Both the position numbers and the translations under genes were made by a program. Below are positions 9,280 to 19,568 of a stretch of DNA of 64,000 nucleotides, piece after piece; the stretch's first letter is position 1, and each line of letters starts with the position of its first letter. Source of the DNA: an uncultured Bacteroidota bacterium (GTDB lineage Bacteria; Bacteroidota; Bacteroidia; Chitinophagales; Chitinophagaceae); assembly GCA_903835005.1 (NCBI GenBank), contig CAILLK010000021.1:1-64000 (forward strand). Reading direction: 5' to 3'. Under the pieces are notes generated by a model, which worked only from the letters and a program-made list of their open reading frames with translations, searched no databases and had not been told where the DNA came from.

Positions 9280-9797
9280 AATATATACATATTGTTTTTC
9301 CGGAAGGTGATTAAATCCGGTATTATTGCTGGAACAACCTTGCAAAATTGAAATAAAATGATTGAGGAGCATATGATTTTGAACAGATATCTGGCTGTTT
9401 CTGGTCTGTATTATGGGAATCAAATCTATAATAATTTACATCGAATAGCCCTGGTCTCCGGGATTATGTTCTACCAGGACCTACCCTTTTATCTTACTTA
9501 TAAACGATGATAAAATAAAGTACACCATCTTACTCGTTTTTCAACTTTTTTATTTCGTTGTAAACGTCTTTAAATAACTCACTCTTCGCAGAGGAGCTAT
9601 GCTCGTGCCTATGCGGGCATGCCTCATAAATAATAAAAATAACTTCGCAATAGGGTGGACTTTATTTAATCAACGTTCCTTACCAGGCAGCAGAGTTGAT
9701 TTTTCCGGTATAACAGGATTCTGCAAATTTCGAAGATTTGGCTAATGAAGGCATTAAATTCCTATCTGGATAAAAACCCTTTACCTTTACAACAATT
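9280..9797. other. Divergent intergenic region
   Basis: This lies between the divergent L,D-transpeptidase and methyltransferase genes. It is AT-rich with a more GC-balanced patch at about 9585-9630 that has no clear reading frame. A TACCTTTA element (one mismatch to TAnnTTTG) at about 9782-9789 is the best promoter candidate for the plus-strand gene, only 8 bases before its ATG. No other gene is seen. Confidence 0.4.
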
Positions 9798-10991
9798 ATG
9801 TCATTATACACAACCGCGGGATTAATTACCGTAACCTGCAATAAACGCCTTGCACCCTACCTGGAGCAGGAGGTAAAAGAACTGGGATTTGAAACTGAGG
9901 ATACCTTTATAACCGGAGTGCATCTGAAAGGCACACTTAACGACTGTATAATACTTAACCTGAACCTGCGCTGCGCCAGCCAGGTGCTGTATAGCCTGAA
10001 ACAATTTGAGGCGTATAATGCCGATGATATATATAACAACCTGGCTGATTATGCCTGGGAAAAACTGCTGCCTGCGGATGGTTATTTCTCTGTTACCAGC
10101 AATGTATTGAATGAGACGATCAACAACAGTATGTTTGCCAACCTGAGGGTGAAGGATGCCATTGTGGACCGGATGCGGGAAAAGACCGGCAAAAGGCCCA
10201 ATACAGGCGCTGAGCTGAGCGGTGCGGTGATTCACCTGTTCTGGAAAAATGAAACAGCCGAGGTATTTATAGATACATCGGGCGACTCCCTGGCACGGCA
10301 TGGCTACCGGAAAATACCAGGCCGGGCGCCTATGCTTGAGGCACTGGCATCGGCAGCAATAATGGCTACCCGCTGGGACAGGAATTCGCCGTTTGTGAAC
10401 CCGATGTGCGGCTCTGGCACAGTGGCTATAGAGGCAGCACTGATAGCTACCAATACCAGGCCCGGATTGTTCCGGCTCAACTATGCCTTTATGCACCTGA
10501 CCGGGTATGACCATGAAATATATCTGAAGGAAATGGAGCTGCTGGACAGCCAGATAAAAGAAGTAGCAGGGCTGCGTATAATAGCCACTGACTATAGTGA
10601 AGTGGCCATAGCCAATGCGAAGAAAAATGCTGTTGCCGCTGGTGTTGCGGATATGATTGAATTCAAAATTTGCGATTTTGAAGCTACTGATGTACCTGAA
10701 GGAGGCAAGGGCGTAATGTTTATGAACCCGGAATACGGAGAGCGCCTAGGAACGGAATCGGAACTGGAGGTTACTTACAAGCGCATTGGTGATTTTATGA
10801 AGAAAAAGTGCGGGGGATATTTCGGTTACATCTTTACCGGCAACCTGGACCTGGCCAAGAAGATAGGCCTCAAGGCAAAGCGGAGGATTGAGTTTTATAC
10901 CAGCATCATTGATTGCCGGATGATGGAATATGAACTTTATGAGGGGAGCCGGAGGATGGTAAGGGAAGGAGATAGCGGGAAAGATATCTAG
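9798..10991 (+). CDS. THUMP-domain class I SAM RNA methyltransferase (RlmL-N/Trm14-like)
   Basis: 397 residues: an N-terminal ferredoxin-like/THUMP RNA-binding half (about 1-160), then a Rossmann methyltransferase with the SAM loop NPMCGSGTVAIEAA (about 201-214). The family (RlmL N-terminal half, TrmN/Trm14) makes N2-methylguanosine in 23S rRNA or tRNA. The catalytic motif IV is usually NPPYGxR; here it reads NPEYGER (about 310-316), so the second proline is replaced by glutamate. Substrate cannot be told from sequence. Confidence 0.88.
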   Translation: MSLYTTAGLITVTCNKRLAPYLEQEVKELGFETEDTFITGVHLKGTLNDCIILNLNLRCASQVLYSLKQFEAYNADDIYNNLADYAWEKLLPADGYFSVTSNVLNETINNSMFANLRVKDAIVDRMREKTGKRPNTGAELSGAVIHLFWKNETAEVFIDTSGDSLARHGYRKIPGRAPMLEALASAAIMATRWDRNSPFVNPMCGSGTVAIEAALIATNTRPGLFRLNYAFMHLTGYDHEIYLKEMELLDSQIKEVAGLRIIATDYSEVAIANAKKNAVAAGVADMIEFKICDFEATDVPEGGKGVMFMNPEYGERLGTESELEVTYKRIGDFMKKKCGGYFGYIFTGNLDLAKKIGLKAKRRIEFYTSIIDCRMMEYELYEGSRRMVREGDSGKDI

Positions 10992-11147
10992 ACTATAGCT
11001 TTTAATTTGAATATCGAAATGTAGTTTTTGGAATTTTTACATACCCAAAAACACTCTCCCTGATTTTTTGTATCTTTCCGGCGGTATGAGCAATCATACC
11101 ATTTTTTTTGGTGGTGCCGTATTGAAATGAACAAATAATAACATAAA

Positions 11148-11726
11148 ATGTTTGCATATTTAGAGGGCCACATGGCCTATAAATCACCCTCTTTGCTGCA
11201 CCTGGATGTGCATGGTGTGGGGTATGAGATCAATATTACCCTGCAGACCTATGCCAAAATCCAGACAATGGAAAAATGCAGGTTATATACCCACCTGCAA
11301 GTGAGGGAAGATGCATGGGTATTGTATGGATTTGCCGATGAAGAAGAAAGGGCGACTTTCAGGCAATTACTGAATATAAACGGAGTTGGTGCAGTTACCG
11401 CACGGATCATATTGTCATCGCTTACACCAGATGAACTGGAACGTGCTGTGGCAGGTGAGGATAACCGCACATTGGAGAAGGTAAAAGGCATAGGCGCCAA
11501 AACTGCACAACGTATTATACTTGAATTAAAAGGGAAGCTAACCAGGCAGAAAAATACATCGGCAAATGCGCCAGTGGTGCACAATACAACACAGGAAGAT
11601 GCGTTAATAGCTTTGGTGAATTTGGGCATCAGCAGAGGGGTTGCGGAAGGGGCTATAAAGAAAATTTCTAATGCAGCCTCGCTGACTATTGAAGAACTGA
11701 TCAAACAAGCGCTACGTGTCTTGTAA
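11148..11726 (+). CDS. ruvA: Holliday junction branch migration protein RuvA
   Basis: 192 residues in the three-domain RuvA plan: N-terminal OB fold (1-64), two helix-hairpin-helix motifs (ININGVGAVTARIILS and VKGIGAKTAQRII, about 72-130) and a C-terminal RuvB-contacting domain after a short linker (ISRGVAEGAIKKI). RuvA tetramers hold four-way junctions and dock RuvB. A near-consensus TATCTTTC lies about 70 bases upstream. sprA begins 18 bases after the stop, so the two are probably co-transcribed; ruvA-sprA neighbourhood recurs in Bacteroidota. Confidence 0.95.
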   Translation: MFAYLEGHMAYKSPSLLHLDVHGVGYEINITLQTYAKIQTMEKCRLYTHLQVREDAWVLYGFADEEERATFRQLLNINGVGAVTARIILSSLTPDELERAVAGEDNRTLEKVKGIGAKTAQRIILELKGKLTRQKNTSANAPVVHNTTQEDALIALVNLGISRGVAEGAIKKISNAASLTIEELIKQALRVL

Positions 11727-11744
11727 AAACCACAAAAGCAAAAA

Positions 11745-14700
11745 TTGAAGGGCAGCAGTAATTTCGGATATAAATTAGTTTGTTTTATAGCGCTGGTAGC
11801 GGCTATAATGCATGTTGCTGCCCGGGGTTACCGTCCTTTTTATAAGCATTATGATCCGGATCCGGACTCAACATCCTATGATGACAGTGTGGCAAGGGCA
11901 ACAGACAGTATAGCTAAGGCCGAAAAAGAGAAGCACCATCTGAGGTTCCCGATTTATGACAAAACAGGTGACCCATTTACAGATTATAACCGCCCGGGGA
12001 GCATGGACCTCAAAGACCCGAGAAATGAGCACCAGGGATTTGAATACGATCCGGACTCCAACCACTACAACTTTAACGATAAATTAGGGAATGAATTTCT
12101 GCGTAATCCCACCTATCTCACACTTGATGAATACGAGAAATACAGGGGTAAGGAGGATGAGGATGCCTACTGGCAACGCAGGATGGATGCCATGATGCTG
12201 TTTAACAAAACACCGGAATTGCCCCAGATGTACAAAGATGGTTTGTTTGACCGAATATTCGGAACCAATACCATATCTGTAAAGCCGCAGGGAAATGTGG
12301 ACGTAACCTTTGGCGGTAACTGGCAGAATATCAAAAACCCGACCCTGACTCAGCGAGCACAGAAGTATGGCGTATTTGATTTCAACATGGATATGAACAT
12401 CAACCTGCTGGCAACGGTGGGTGATAAACTGAAACTGAATATCAGTAACAATACCAAGGCGACATTTGATTACCAGAATATACAGAAACTGGACTATAGC
12501 GGTAAGGAAGATGAAATGCTTAAAAAGATTGAGGCAGGGAATATCAGTTTCCCGTTAAAGAGCAATCTTATAAGTGGTGTTCAGTCCCTGTTCGGGCTAA
12601 AAACCCAGTTGCAGTTTGGTAAACTTTGGGTAACAACTGTATTGTCTCAGCAGAAATCACAGCGGAAGAGCCTTACCATACAGGGAGGGGCACAATCGCA
12701 GCAGATACTGATAAAGGCCGATAACTATGAGGAAAACAAGGACTTCCTTCTTGCCCAGTATTTCCATGACCATTATAATTCGGCACTTGCCAGTTTTCCA
12801 TTAATCAATTCGGGTGTTAATATCAGCAAAATTGAGGTATGGGTAACCAACAAAAACGGGGTTGTGAACGGAGTGAGAAATGTAGTTGGGTTTATGGACC
12901 TGGGGGAAGCAATGCCCAATAATGGTACGGCCAACCCGATATATAATCCCCGCAATCCGATCAGGAACGGATTACCTGATAACAGCGCTAATTTTCTTTA
13001 CCAGGAGCTGGAACAGAATCCGGCAGCACGTCTGCAATCAACCTCAATCAATACATTACATACTACACTGGGATTAACCCAAGGGCAGGATTTTGAAGCT
13101 GTAACGGCCAGGCAGCTGGCAACAACAGAATTTTCATTTAACCCCGCACTTGGGTATATATTGCTGAATACGCAAATGAACCCATCGGATGTATTAGGTA
13201 TTGCATACCGTTATACCTATAAAGGAAAGGTTTACCAGGTGGGTGAATTTGCAGAAGACCTACCGCCAGACAGTACCGACTCGAAAGTTATTTTTCTGAA
13301 GTTGCTGAAAGGTACATCAGCCAGGCCGGGATTACCTATATGGAAGCTGATGATGAAAAACATCTATGCGCTGGGCGGTTTCGGGGTTTCGAAAGACAAT
13401 TTTATTTTAAATATCCTTTACCAGGAACCGGGAGGTGATGATCTGCGGTATCTGCCAGAAGGGCCCAAAAAAGATATCCCGCTGCTTACCTTGCTTAACC
13501 TTGACCGCCTTAATGCACAAGGAGAGCCCCAGCCTGATGGAATTTTCGACTTTGTGGAAGGGATTACCATCAATACGCAGCAGGGGAAAATAATTTTCCC
13601 AGTGCTTGAACCATTTGGTGAGGATCTGGCACCTGCACTTACTATTCCTCCCAATACCACCCCGGACAGGGTGCTGGCCCAGAAATATGATTTCCAGGTG
13701 CTTTATGATTCGACCAAAGTAATTGCTCAGCAAAACCAGCAAACGGACCGGTACATTCTTAAGGGGAGTTATAAATCTACATCGTCATCAGATATCTTCC
13801 TGGGAGGTTTCGCTATACCTCCCGGATCAGTTTCGGTATCGGCCGGGGGAACAAAGCTGGTGGAGAACCAGGATTATACTGTGGACTATGGGCTGGGGCG
13901 ATTAAAAATCATCAATACGGGGATACTTAATTCCGGGGTGCCTATAAATATTCAGTATGAGGATAATGCCACATTTGGTTTTCAGCAACAGAATTTCATG
14001 GCTGCCAGGTTTGATTATTATGTGAGCAAAAAGCTCACACTGGGCGCAACCATCATGCGGCTGAATGAACGGCCTTTTACGCAGCAGGTAAATTACGGTG
14101 ATGACCCGATTAAAAACACGGTAATAGGCCTGGACATGAATTATCAGTCGGAAGTGGCTGCCATAACCCGTGCATTGAATGTAGTACCAAAGATAATTTC
14201 CACATCGGCATCTTCATTTATCAATGCCAACCTGGAAGGGGCAGCACTATTGCCGGGCCATCCCAAGCAAATAGATGCCCTTGACCCTGAAGGATCGGTA
14301 TATATAGACAACTTTGAGGGTACCAGCAGCACCTACGATCTGAAATTTCCGGCTGTAGCCTGGTCGTTATCCTCAACGCCGTTTGGAGCGGTTAATAAAA
14401 ACAATATTTCATTGTTTCCTGAAGCAGCCAATGATGATGTACTGACCAACGGCCAGAACAGGGCAAAACTGGCATGGTACACACTGGAGCCAACACTTGT
14501 AGACCCGGGGAGCAGTGTGCCTAACTATGTAAAGTATGATACCTTCAACAATAACGCCAACCAGCACTATGTACGAATGGTGCAGCAGCAGGATGTATTT
14601 CCGAATCTGCAAACACAGGCGCTGCAGACTTCACTGAGCACCTTTGACCTGGCCTTTTTCCCCAATCAGCGGGGACCCTATAACTTTGATGCAACCAATG

Positions 14701-17700
14701 TAAATCCGGATGGTACACTTATGAACCCTGCCAGCAGATGGGGTGGTATCAGCAGATCGATAGACAATACCGATTTTGAAGCTTCGAATGTGGAATATAT
14801 CCAATTCTGGGTGATGGACCCTTTTATAGGTAATACACCAAGAACAGGAGGGTCATTGTATATCAACCTGGGAGATATATCGGAAGACATTCTGAAAGAT
14901 TCGAGGATGTTTTTTGAAAATGGTATTCCCAGCCCGTTTGACAATACAAAACTGGATACCACTGTCTGGGGATACGTACCTAAATTTGAACAACAGATTA
15001 CCCAGGCATTTGATAATGACCCAAATGCAAGAATACTGCAGGACGTAGGGTATGATGGTTTACCGGATACAACAACACTGGCAGGGCAACTTGATGAGCG
15101 GCACAAATTTTCAGCATTTTTAAATCAGCTTAAAACCAGATTAGGAGCTAATAATCCGGCATATATATCATCCTTCAATGACCCCTCGAATGATAATTAT
15201 CATTTTTACAGGGGGGGCGACTATGATACTGCTTATGCAGGCAACGGCCTACCGGTAATAAGCAGGTATAAGGCCTATAATAATCCTCAGGGTAACTCCC
15301 CTATCACTGACCCGAATGCTTCTTACTCTACCGCTGAGACTACAATACCGGAATCGGAAGATATCAACAGGGACAATACGCTTAATGAAGCAGAGAACTA
15401 TTTTCAGTACCGTATTGATTTCACGCCCAATATGCCCATTGGCACCAATTATGTTGTGAATACAATTGATACCCTGGTAACCCTGGCAAGCGGCCAGACC
15501 AACCAACGGGAAAAGTGGTACCAGTTTAAAATTCCGATAAAGAACTACAACCATGTAGTAGGTGGTATAGCAGATTTCAGGTCAATCCGGTTTATGCGTA
15601 TGTTCCTGGCCGGGTGGAGCGACAGTGTGGTATTCCGTTTTGCATCGTTGGAACTGGGGCGTAACCAATGGAGAAATTACGAATACAGCCTGCTGACACC
15701 CGGTGAGAATGTACCCCAGGCCAATGCTTCGACAACTGATTTTACTGTTACCTCAGTAAGTATTGAACAAAACGGCTCAAGAACACCCATACCTTATGTA
15801 ATACCACCCGGAGTTTCGCGGCAGCTGACTACAGTGCAAACCGGAGTTAATCTGCAGCAAAATGAACAATCGCTCTCATTAAAAACCTGCGCCCTGCAGG
15901 ATGGCGATGCCCGGGCTGTATATAAAGAGGTGGATGTTAACATGAACCAGTTTACCTACCTGAGAATGTTTATCCATGCCGAGACTGTGCAAGGTGAGCC
16001 GACCGTGAAAGATGCCGATGTAGATGCATTTGTGAGGATAGGGAGTGACTTTACGAACAACTATTATGAGTACAGGATGCCCCTTACCATAACCAAAGTA
16101 CCCGGGCCAACCGCGGACGTGTATGTATGGCCAGCCTCAAACGAAATGGACCTGGTACTGCAAGACCTTGTAAGCGCAAAAAAAGAGCGTGACCTGAAGA
16201 ACTGGCCCAATACGCAACCTTACTATACCAAAGATTCTAAAGGAAATACCATTGTAGTATTGGGCACACCGAATATAGGTGCAGCAAAAAATATTATGCT
16301 GGGTGTAATGAATCCAAAAAAGACCAGCCAAACACCGGGTGATGACGGACTGGCCAAATGCACCGAAGTATGGTTTGATGAGCTGAGGATGGCAGGAATC
16401 AATGACCATGCAGGTTACGCTGCCGCAGGAAAAATAGGGATTCAGCTTGCCGACCTCGGGAATATCAATCTTTCAGGCACCATGCATACGCCCGGGTATG
16501 GCAATATAGACCAGAAAATAGCCCAGAGACTACAGGATAATTACTACCAGTTTAATACATCGGCCAACATAGCGCTTGGTAAATTTTTTCCAAGATCATG
16601 GGGTGTGCAATTGCCGATGTTTGTGGGTTATACCGAGAGCGTCAGCACTCCAAAATATGATCCGTTTAACGGAGATGTGCTGCTGAGCGATGAGCTTTCG
16701 GCTGCCAAAAACAGGGCACAGCGCGACTCTATAAAAAATGTATCGCAGGATTTTACTTCAATCAAAAGCCTGAATTTTACAAATGTGCGGATACTCGGTG
16801 ATAAGGCCGCACCTCCCAAAGCCTTCAAGATGCCCTGGAGCCTTAAAAATTTTGATTTCAGTTATTCACTCAATGACCAGAACAAGCATAATCCGACTGT
16901 ATCAATGGATAATCTGCTTACACAGAAACTGGGCATTGGATATGCTTATAGTATTAAGGTAAAACCGATAGAACCATTCAAAAGGTTAATCACCTCCAAA
17001 TCAAAATGGTTTGCACTGATAAGGGATATCAATATTACGCCCCTGCCATCCACATTCACCATGCGCAACGACCTGAACAGGGTAACGGAAGAAACCCAGG
17101 TAAGAAGCGCCAATGACGGAAGTGGCTATGTGATACCCCCTTCTTTTTACAAAAACTTTACCTGGAACAGGGTGTATACACTGCGTTGGGAATTAATGAG
17201 GTCGCTTTCTTTCGATTATTCGGCCACGAATATCTCAAGAATTGATCAGCCATACGGGCTGATTGATACTAAAGCAAAAGAAGACTCCTTGTGGAACAGG
17301 ATAAAGACACTGGGGCATACAACCAACTATTCGCAGACATTCAACAGCACGTATAATGTGCCTCTGGCAAAACTGCCCCTTACCGACTGGATGACTTTAA
17401 GAGCAAGTTATTCGGCCAATTACTCCTGGACCGGGGCGGCACCTGTGGCTTATGACCTGGGGAATACTATAGGCAATACCCAGACTAAAACAATAGCTGG
17501 TGAAATGAACTTTAATAAACTATATGATAAATGGCGATGGCTGAAAGCAATAAATGCACCACAACCTGCCGCCAAAAAAGACCTGAAAGGCGGTAATATT
17601 TCTGTTCCCGCGAGTGATACCAAACAAACCGTAAAAGACCTCCGGAAAAACCCGACATCGGCATTGCCCGGCGGAGGTAATGGCCCTGGTGGCCTTAACA

Positions 17701-19568
17701 GCCCTGGCGGAAGCGGCAGCGGTGCAGCCGGTGGTGGTAGTGGTGCAGGAGGCAACAACAGTAACGGGCCCGACAGCAGCAAGGCTGGCAGCAATAATCA
17801 TAAAGCCGACAGTAGTAAAACAGGCAAAGGCGGTGCTGGAACAGGGACAGCAGGCACCGGGACCGGAAGTGGCTCAGGGAATACGGCAGGCAATGGTAGT
17901 GGTGGAACCGGCGGTGGAAATAGTGGAGGAAGCAGCGCAAATAATCCTTATTCCGGGGCAATATTCAAAGGCGTAAACATATCGAAACTTACAGACCAGC
18001 AACTGGACTCCATGGTAGACCTGCAAGACGAACTGGATGAGGCCAAGGCTGCCGCCGATAAAGCCAAAAGGAAGGCAGAACGCAAGGCTGCACGGAAACT
18101 GCGAAGAAGCAAACTGCCCCACCTTTCTCCAACAGAAATTGCCATTGGCCGTGTGCTCACTGCACTGACCAGGGTGACGGTTAATTACACTCAGACTGAA
18201 GGCACTATATTGCCGGGATATATGGACAGCACCAGGATTATGGGCGTGAACAATTATTCGAGCGCTCCGGGCTTTAATTTTGTGTATGGCTACCAACCCA
18301 ATGCCACCTGGCTCTACCAGCAGGCAGTAGCCGGCAGACTGACCAGGGACTCGCTATTCAATGCACAGTTTCAGCAAAACTTTACCAGTAATCTCAATGC
18401 CACTGCATCGCTCTCGCCGGTAAAAGATTTAAGGATAGACCTAACACTAACCAAAACATTCAGCAATTCGCGTAGCGCACTCTATGCAGATACGAGCGTA
18501 ACATCGAATACACAACCCTACAGCGCTGATAGTTTCCATCAGTTTAACCCTTATGGCTCAGGGTCGTTTAATATTTCCTACATGTCCCTTAAAACCATGT
18601 TTCAGAATACCAGTGTAGGTTCAAATGTATATAACCAGTTTCTTGCCGACAGGATGATAGTATCGACCCGGCTGGGTAAAAGCAACCCATATACAAATGG
18701 ATTACCTGACCCGTCGAACCCAGGGTATCTAAAAGGCTACGGGCCTTACTCACAGGATGTGTTGGTACCATCATTTATTGCAGCCTATTCTGGCAACAGC
18801 GCCGGAGCAATACCAATGATTGATTACAATCACACCTCCCTGCAGGACAATCCGTTTAAATATTTTAACCCTACGCCTAACTGGAAAATAACTTATAACG
18901 GATTAAGCAAATTGCCGTTTTTCAGTAATTATTTCAAAAGCTTTACCATTAATAATGCATATACAGGTACCATGTCTATAAACGGGTTTAATTCGAACCT
19001 GCTGTTTAATGACCTTTATGGCCTGGGCTTCCCGTCTTTCATCGATTCCAACTCGCATAATTATGTGCCATTCTTCCAGGTGCCGAATGTTACGATATCG
19101 CAGGCGTTCAACCCGCTTGTTGGATTTGATGTTGCATTTAAAAACAACCTTACCTGCAAATTTGAGTTAAGGGAGTCGAAGATGGAGAGCCTTAGTCTGA
19201 TAGATTACCAGATAGCTGAGAATACCAGCAAGGAATATGTGATCGGGCTTGGATTCCGTAAGAAGGGTATCAAGCTTCCTTTTAAGGTAGCAGGCATACG
19301 TAAACTGAAAAATGAACTGATCTGCAAGATGGATATTGGCCTGAGGGATGACAAGACCAGCAATACCTTCCTGGCCAACAATATCAACGTGGTATCGAGG
19401 GGGCAGCAGGTATTAAGGATATCGCCTACTGTAGATTATTCTGTGACACAGAAACTGACGCTTCACTTTTTCTTCGACCGCACGCAGACGATACCTTATG
19501 TGTCTAACTCCTACCCTACTACCACAACCAGGGCAGGCCTGACACTCCGGTTTATATTTGCACAGTAG
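11745..19568 (+). CDS. sprA: T9SS outer-membrane translocon SprA (Sov)
   Basis: 2,607 residues, in the range of SprA/Sov, the giant beta-barrel through which type IX substrates cross the outer membrane. The start is TTG at 11745, giving a signal peptide (about residues 1-28, core LVCFIALVAAIMHVAA); no upstream ATG exists before the ruvA stop. Typical SprA words occur throughout, such as DPEGSVYIDNFEGT and VWFDELRMAGI. Unusual here is a Gly/Ser/Asn-rich stretch of about 90 residues (17,664-17,940) followed by an Ala/Lys/Arg-rich helix (about 18,020-18,115). These sit inside the C-terminal barrel part and probably form an extended loop. Confidence 0.95.
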   Translation: MKGSSNFGYKLVCFIALVAAIMHVAARGYRPFYKHYDPDPDSTSYDDSVARATDSIAKAEKEKHHLRFPIYDKTGDPFTDYNRPGSMDLKDPRNEHQGFEYDPDSNHYNFNDKLGNEFLRNPTYLTLDEYEKYRGKEDEDAYWQRRMDAMMLFNKTPELPQMYKDGLFDRIFGTNTISVKPQGNVDVTFGGNWQNIKNPTLTQRAQKYGVFDFNMDMNINLLATVGDKLKLNISNNTKATFDYQNIQKLDYSGKEDEMLKKIEAGNISFPLKSNLISGVQSLFGLKTQLQFGKLWVTTVLSQQKSQRKSLTIQGGAQSQQILIKADNYEENKDFLLAQYFHDHYNSALASFPLINSGVNISKIEVWVTNKNGVVNGVRNVVGFMDLGEAMPNNGTANPIYNPRNPIRNGLPDNSANFLYQELEQNPAARLQSTSINTLHTTLGLTQGQDFEAVTARQLATTEFSFNPALGYILLNTQMNPSDVLGIAYRYTYKGKVYQVGEFAEDLPPDSTDSKVIFLKLLKGTSARPGLPIWKLMMKNIYALGGFGVSKDNFILNILYQEPGGDDLRYLPEGPKKDIPLLTLLNLDRLNAQGEPQPDGIFDFVEGITINTQQGKIIFPVLEPFGEDLAPALTIPPNTTPDRVLAQKYDFQVLYDSTKVIAQQNQQTDRYILKGSYKSTSSSDIFLGGFAIPPGSVSVSAGGTKLVENQDYTVDYGLGRLKIINTGILNSGVPINIQYEDNATFGFQQQNFMAARFDYYVSKKLTLGATIMRLNERPFTQQVNYGDDPIKNTVIGLDMNYQSEVAAITRALNVVPKIISTSASSFINANLEGAALLPGHPKQIDALDPEGSVYIDNFEGTSSTYDLKFPAVAWSLSSTPFGAVNKNNISLFPEAANDDVLTNGQNRAKLAWYTLEPTLVDPGSSVPNYVKYDTFNNNANQHYVRMVQQQDVFPNLQTQALQTSLSTFDLAFFPNQRGPYNFDATNVNPDGTLMNPASRWGGISRSIDNTDFEASNVEYIQFWVMDPFIGNTPRTGGSLYINLGDISEDILKDSRMFFENGIPSPFDNTKLDTTVWGYVPKFEQQITQAFDNDPNARILQDVGYDGLPDTTTLAGQLDERHKFSAFLNQLKTRLGANNPAYISSFNDPSNDNYHFYRGGDYDTAYAGNGLPVISRYKAYNNPQGNSPITDPNASYSTAETTIPESEDINRDNTLNEAENYFQYRIDFTPNMPIGTNYVVNTIDTLVTLASGQTNQREKWYQFKIPIKNYNHVVGGIADFRSIRFMRMFLAGWSDSVVFRFASLELGRNQWRNYEYSLLTPGENVPQANASTTDFTVTSVSIEQNGSRTPIPYVIPPGVSRQLTTVQTGVNLQQNEQSLSLKTCALQDGDARAVYKEVDVNMNQFTYLRMFIHAETVQGEPTVKDADVDAFVRIGSDFTNNYYEYRMPLTITKVPGPTADVYVWPASNEMDLVLQDLVSAKKERDLKNWPNTQPYYTKDSKGNTIVVLGTPNIGAAKNIMLGVMNPKKTSQTPGDDGLAKCTEVWFDELRMAGINDHAGYAAAGKIGIQLADLGNINLSGTMHTPGYGNIDQKIAQRLQDNYYQFNTSANIALGKFFPRSWGVQLPMFVGYTESVSTPKYDPFNGDVLLSDELSAAKNRAQRDSIKNVSQDFTSIKSLNFTNVRILGDKAAPPKAFKMPWSLKNFDFSYSLNDQNKHNPTVSMDNLLTQKLGIGYAYSIKVKPIEPFKRLITSKSKWFALIRDINITPLPSTFTMRNDLNRVTEETQVRSANDGSGYVIPPSFYKNFTWNRVYTLRWELMRSLSFDYSATNISRIDQPYGLIDTKAKEDSLWNRIKTLGHTTNYSQTFNSTYNVPLAKLPLTDWMTLRASYSANYSWTGAAPVAYDLGNTIGNTQTKTIAGEMNFNKLYDKWRWLKAINAPQPAAKKDLKGGNISVPASDTKQTVKDLRKNPTSALPGGGNGPGGLNSPGGSGSGAAGGGSGAGGNNSNGPDSSKAGSNNHKADSSKTGKGGAGTGTAGTGTGSGSGNTAGNGSGGTGGGNSGGSSANNPYSGAIFKGVNISKLTDQQLDSMVDLQDELDEAKAAADKAKRKAERKAARKLRRSKLPHLSPTEIAIGRVLTALTRVTVNYTQTEGTILPGYMDSTRIMGVNNYSSAPGFNFVYGYQPNATWLYQQAVAGRLTRDSLFNAQFQQNFTSNLNATASLSPVKDLRIDLTLTKTFSNSRSALYADTSVTSNTQPYSADSFHQFNPYGSGSFNISYMSLKTMFQNTSVGSNVYNQFLADRMIVSTRLGKSNPYTNGLPDPSNPGYLKGYGPYSQDVLVPSFIAAYSGNSAGAIPMIDYNHTSLQDNPFKYFNPTPNWKITYNGLSKLPFFSNYFKSFTINNAYTGTMSINGFNSNLLFNDLYGLGFPSFIDSNSHNYVPFFQVPNVTISQAFNPLVGFDVAFKNNLTCKFELRESKMESLSLIDYQIAENTSKEYVIGLGFRKKGIKLPFKVAGIRKLKNELICKMDIGLRDDKTSNTFLANNINVVSRGQQVLRISPTVDYSVTQKLTLHFFFDRTQTIPYVSNSYPTTTTRAGLTLRFIFAQ
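17664..17940 (+). repeat. Gly/Ser/Asn-rich low-complexity insert within sprA
   Basis: This in-frame stretch of about 92 codons is dominated by GGT, GGC, GGA, AGC and AAC, encoding runs such as GGNGPGGLNSPGGSGSG. It has the look of a slippage-expanded linker and keeps the reading frame. A basic Ala/Lys/Arg helix follows. It lies between blocks that look like ordinary SprA barrel strands. Confidence 0.7.

Noticed and set aside
9822-10514. 230-codon minus-strand open frame
   Set aside because: It is antisense to the THUMP methyltransferase with its intact SAM loop; it is rich in Cys/His/Gln without a recognisable fold.
17450-17976. Several Pro/Leu- or Ala/Val-rich open frames over the sprA linker
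   Set aside because: They are other-frame readings of the GC-rich Gly/Ser/Asn linker; such repeats keep all frames open.
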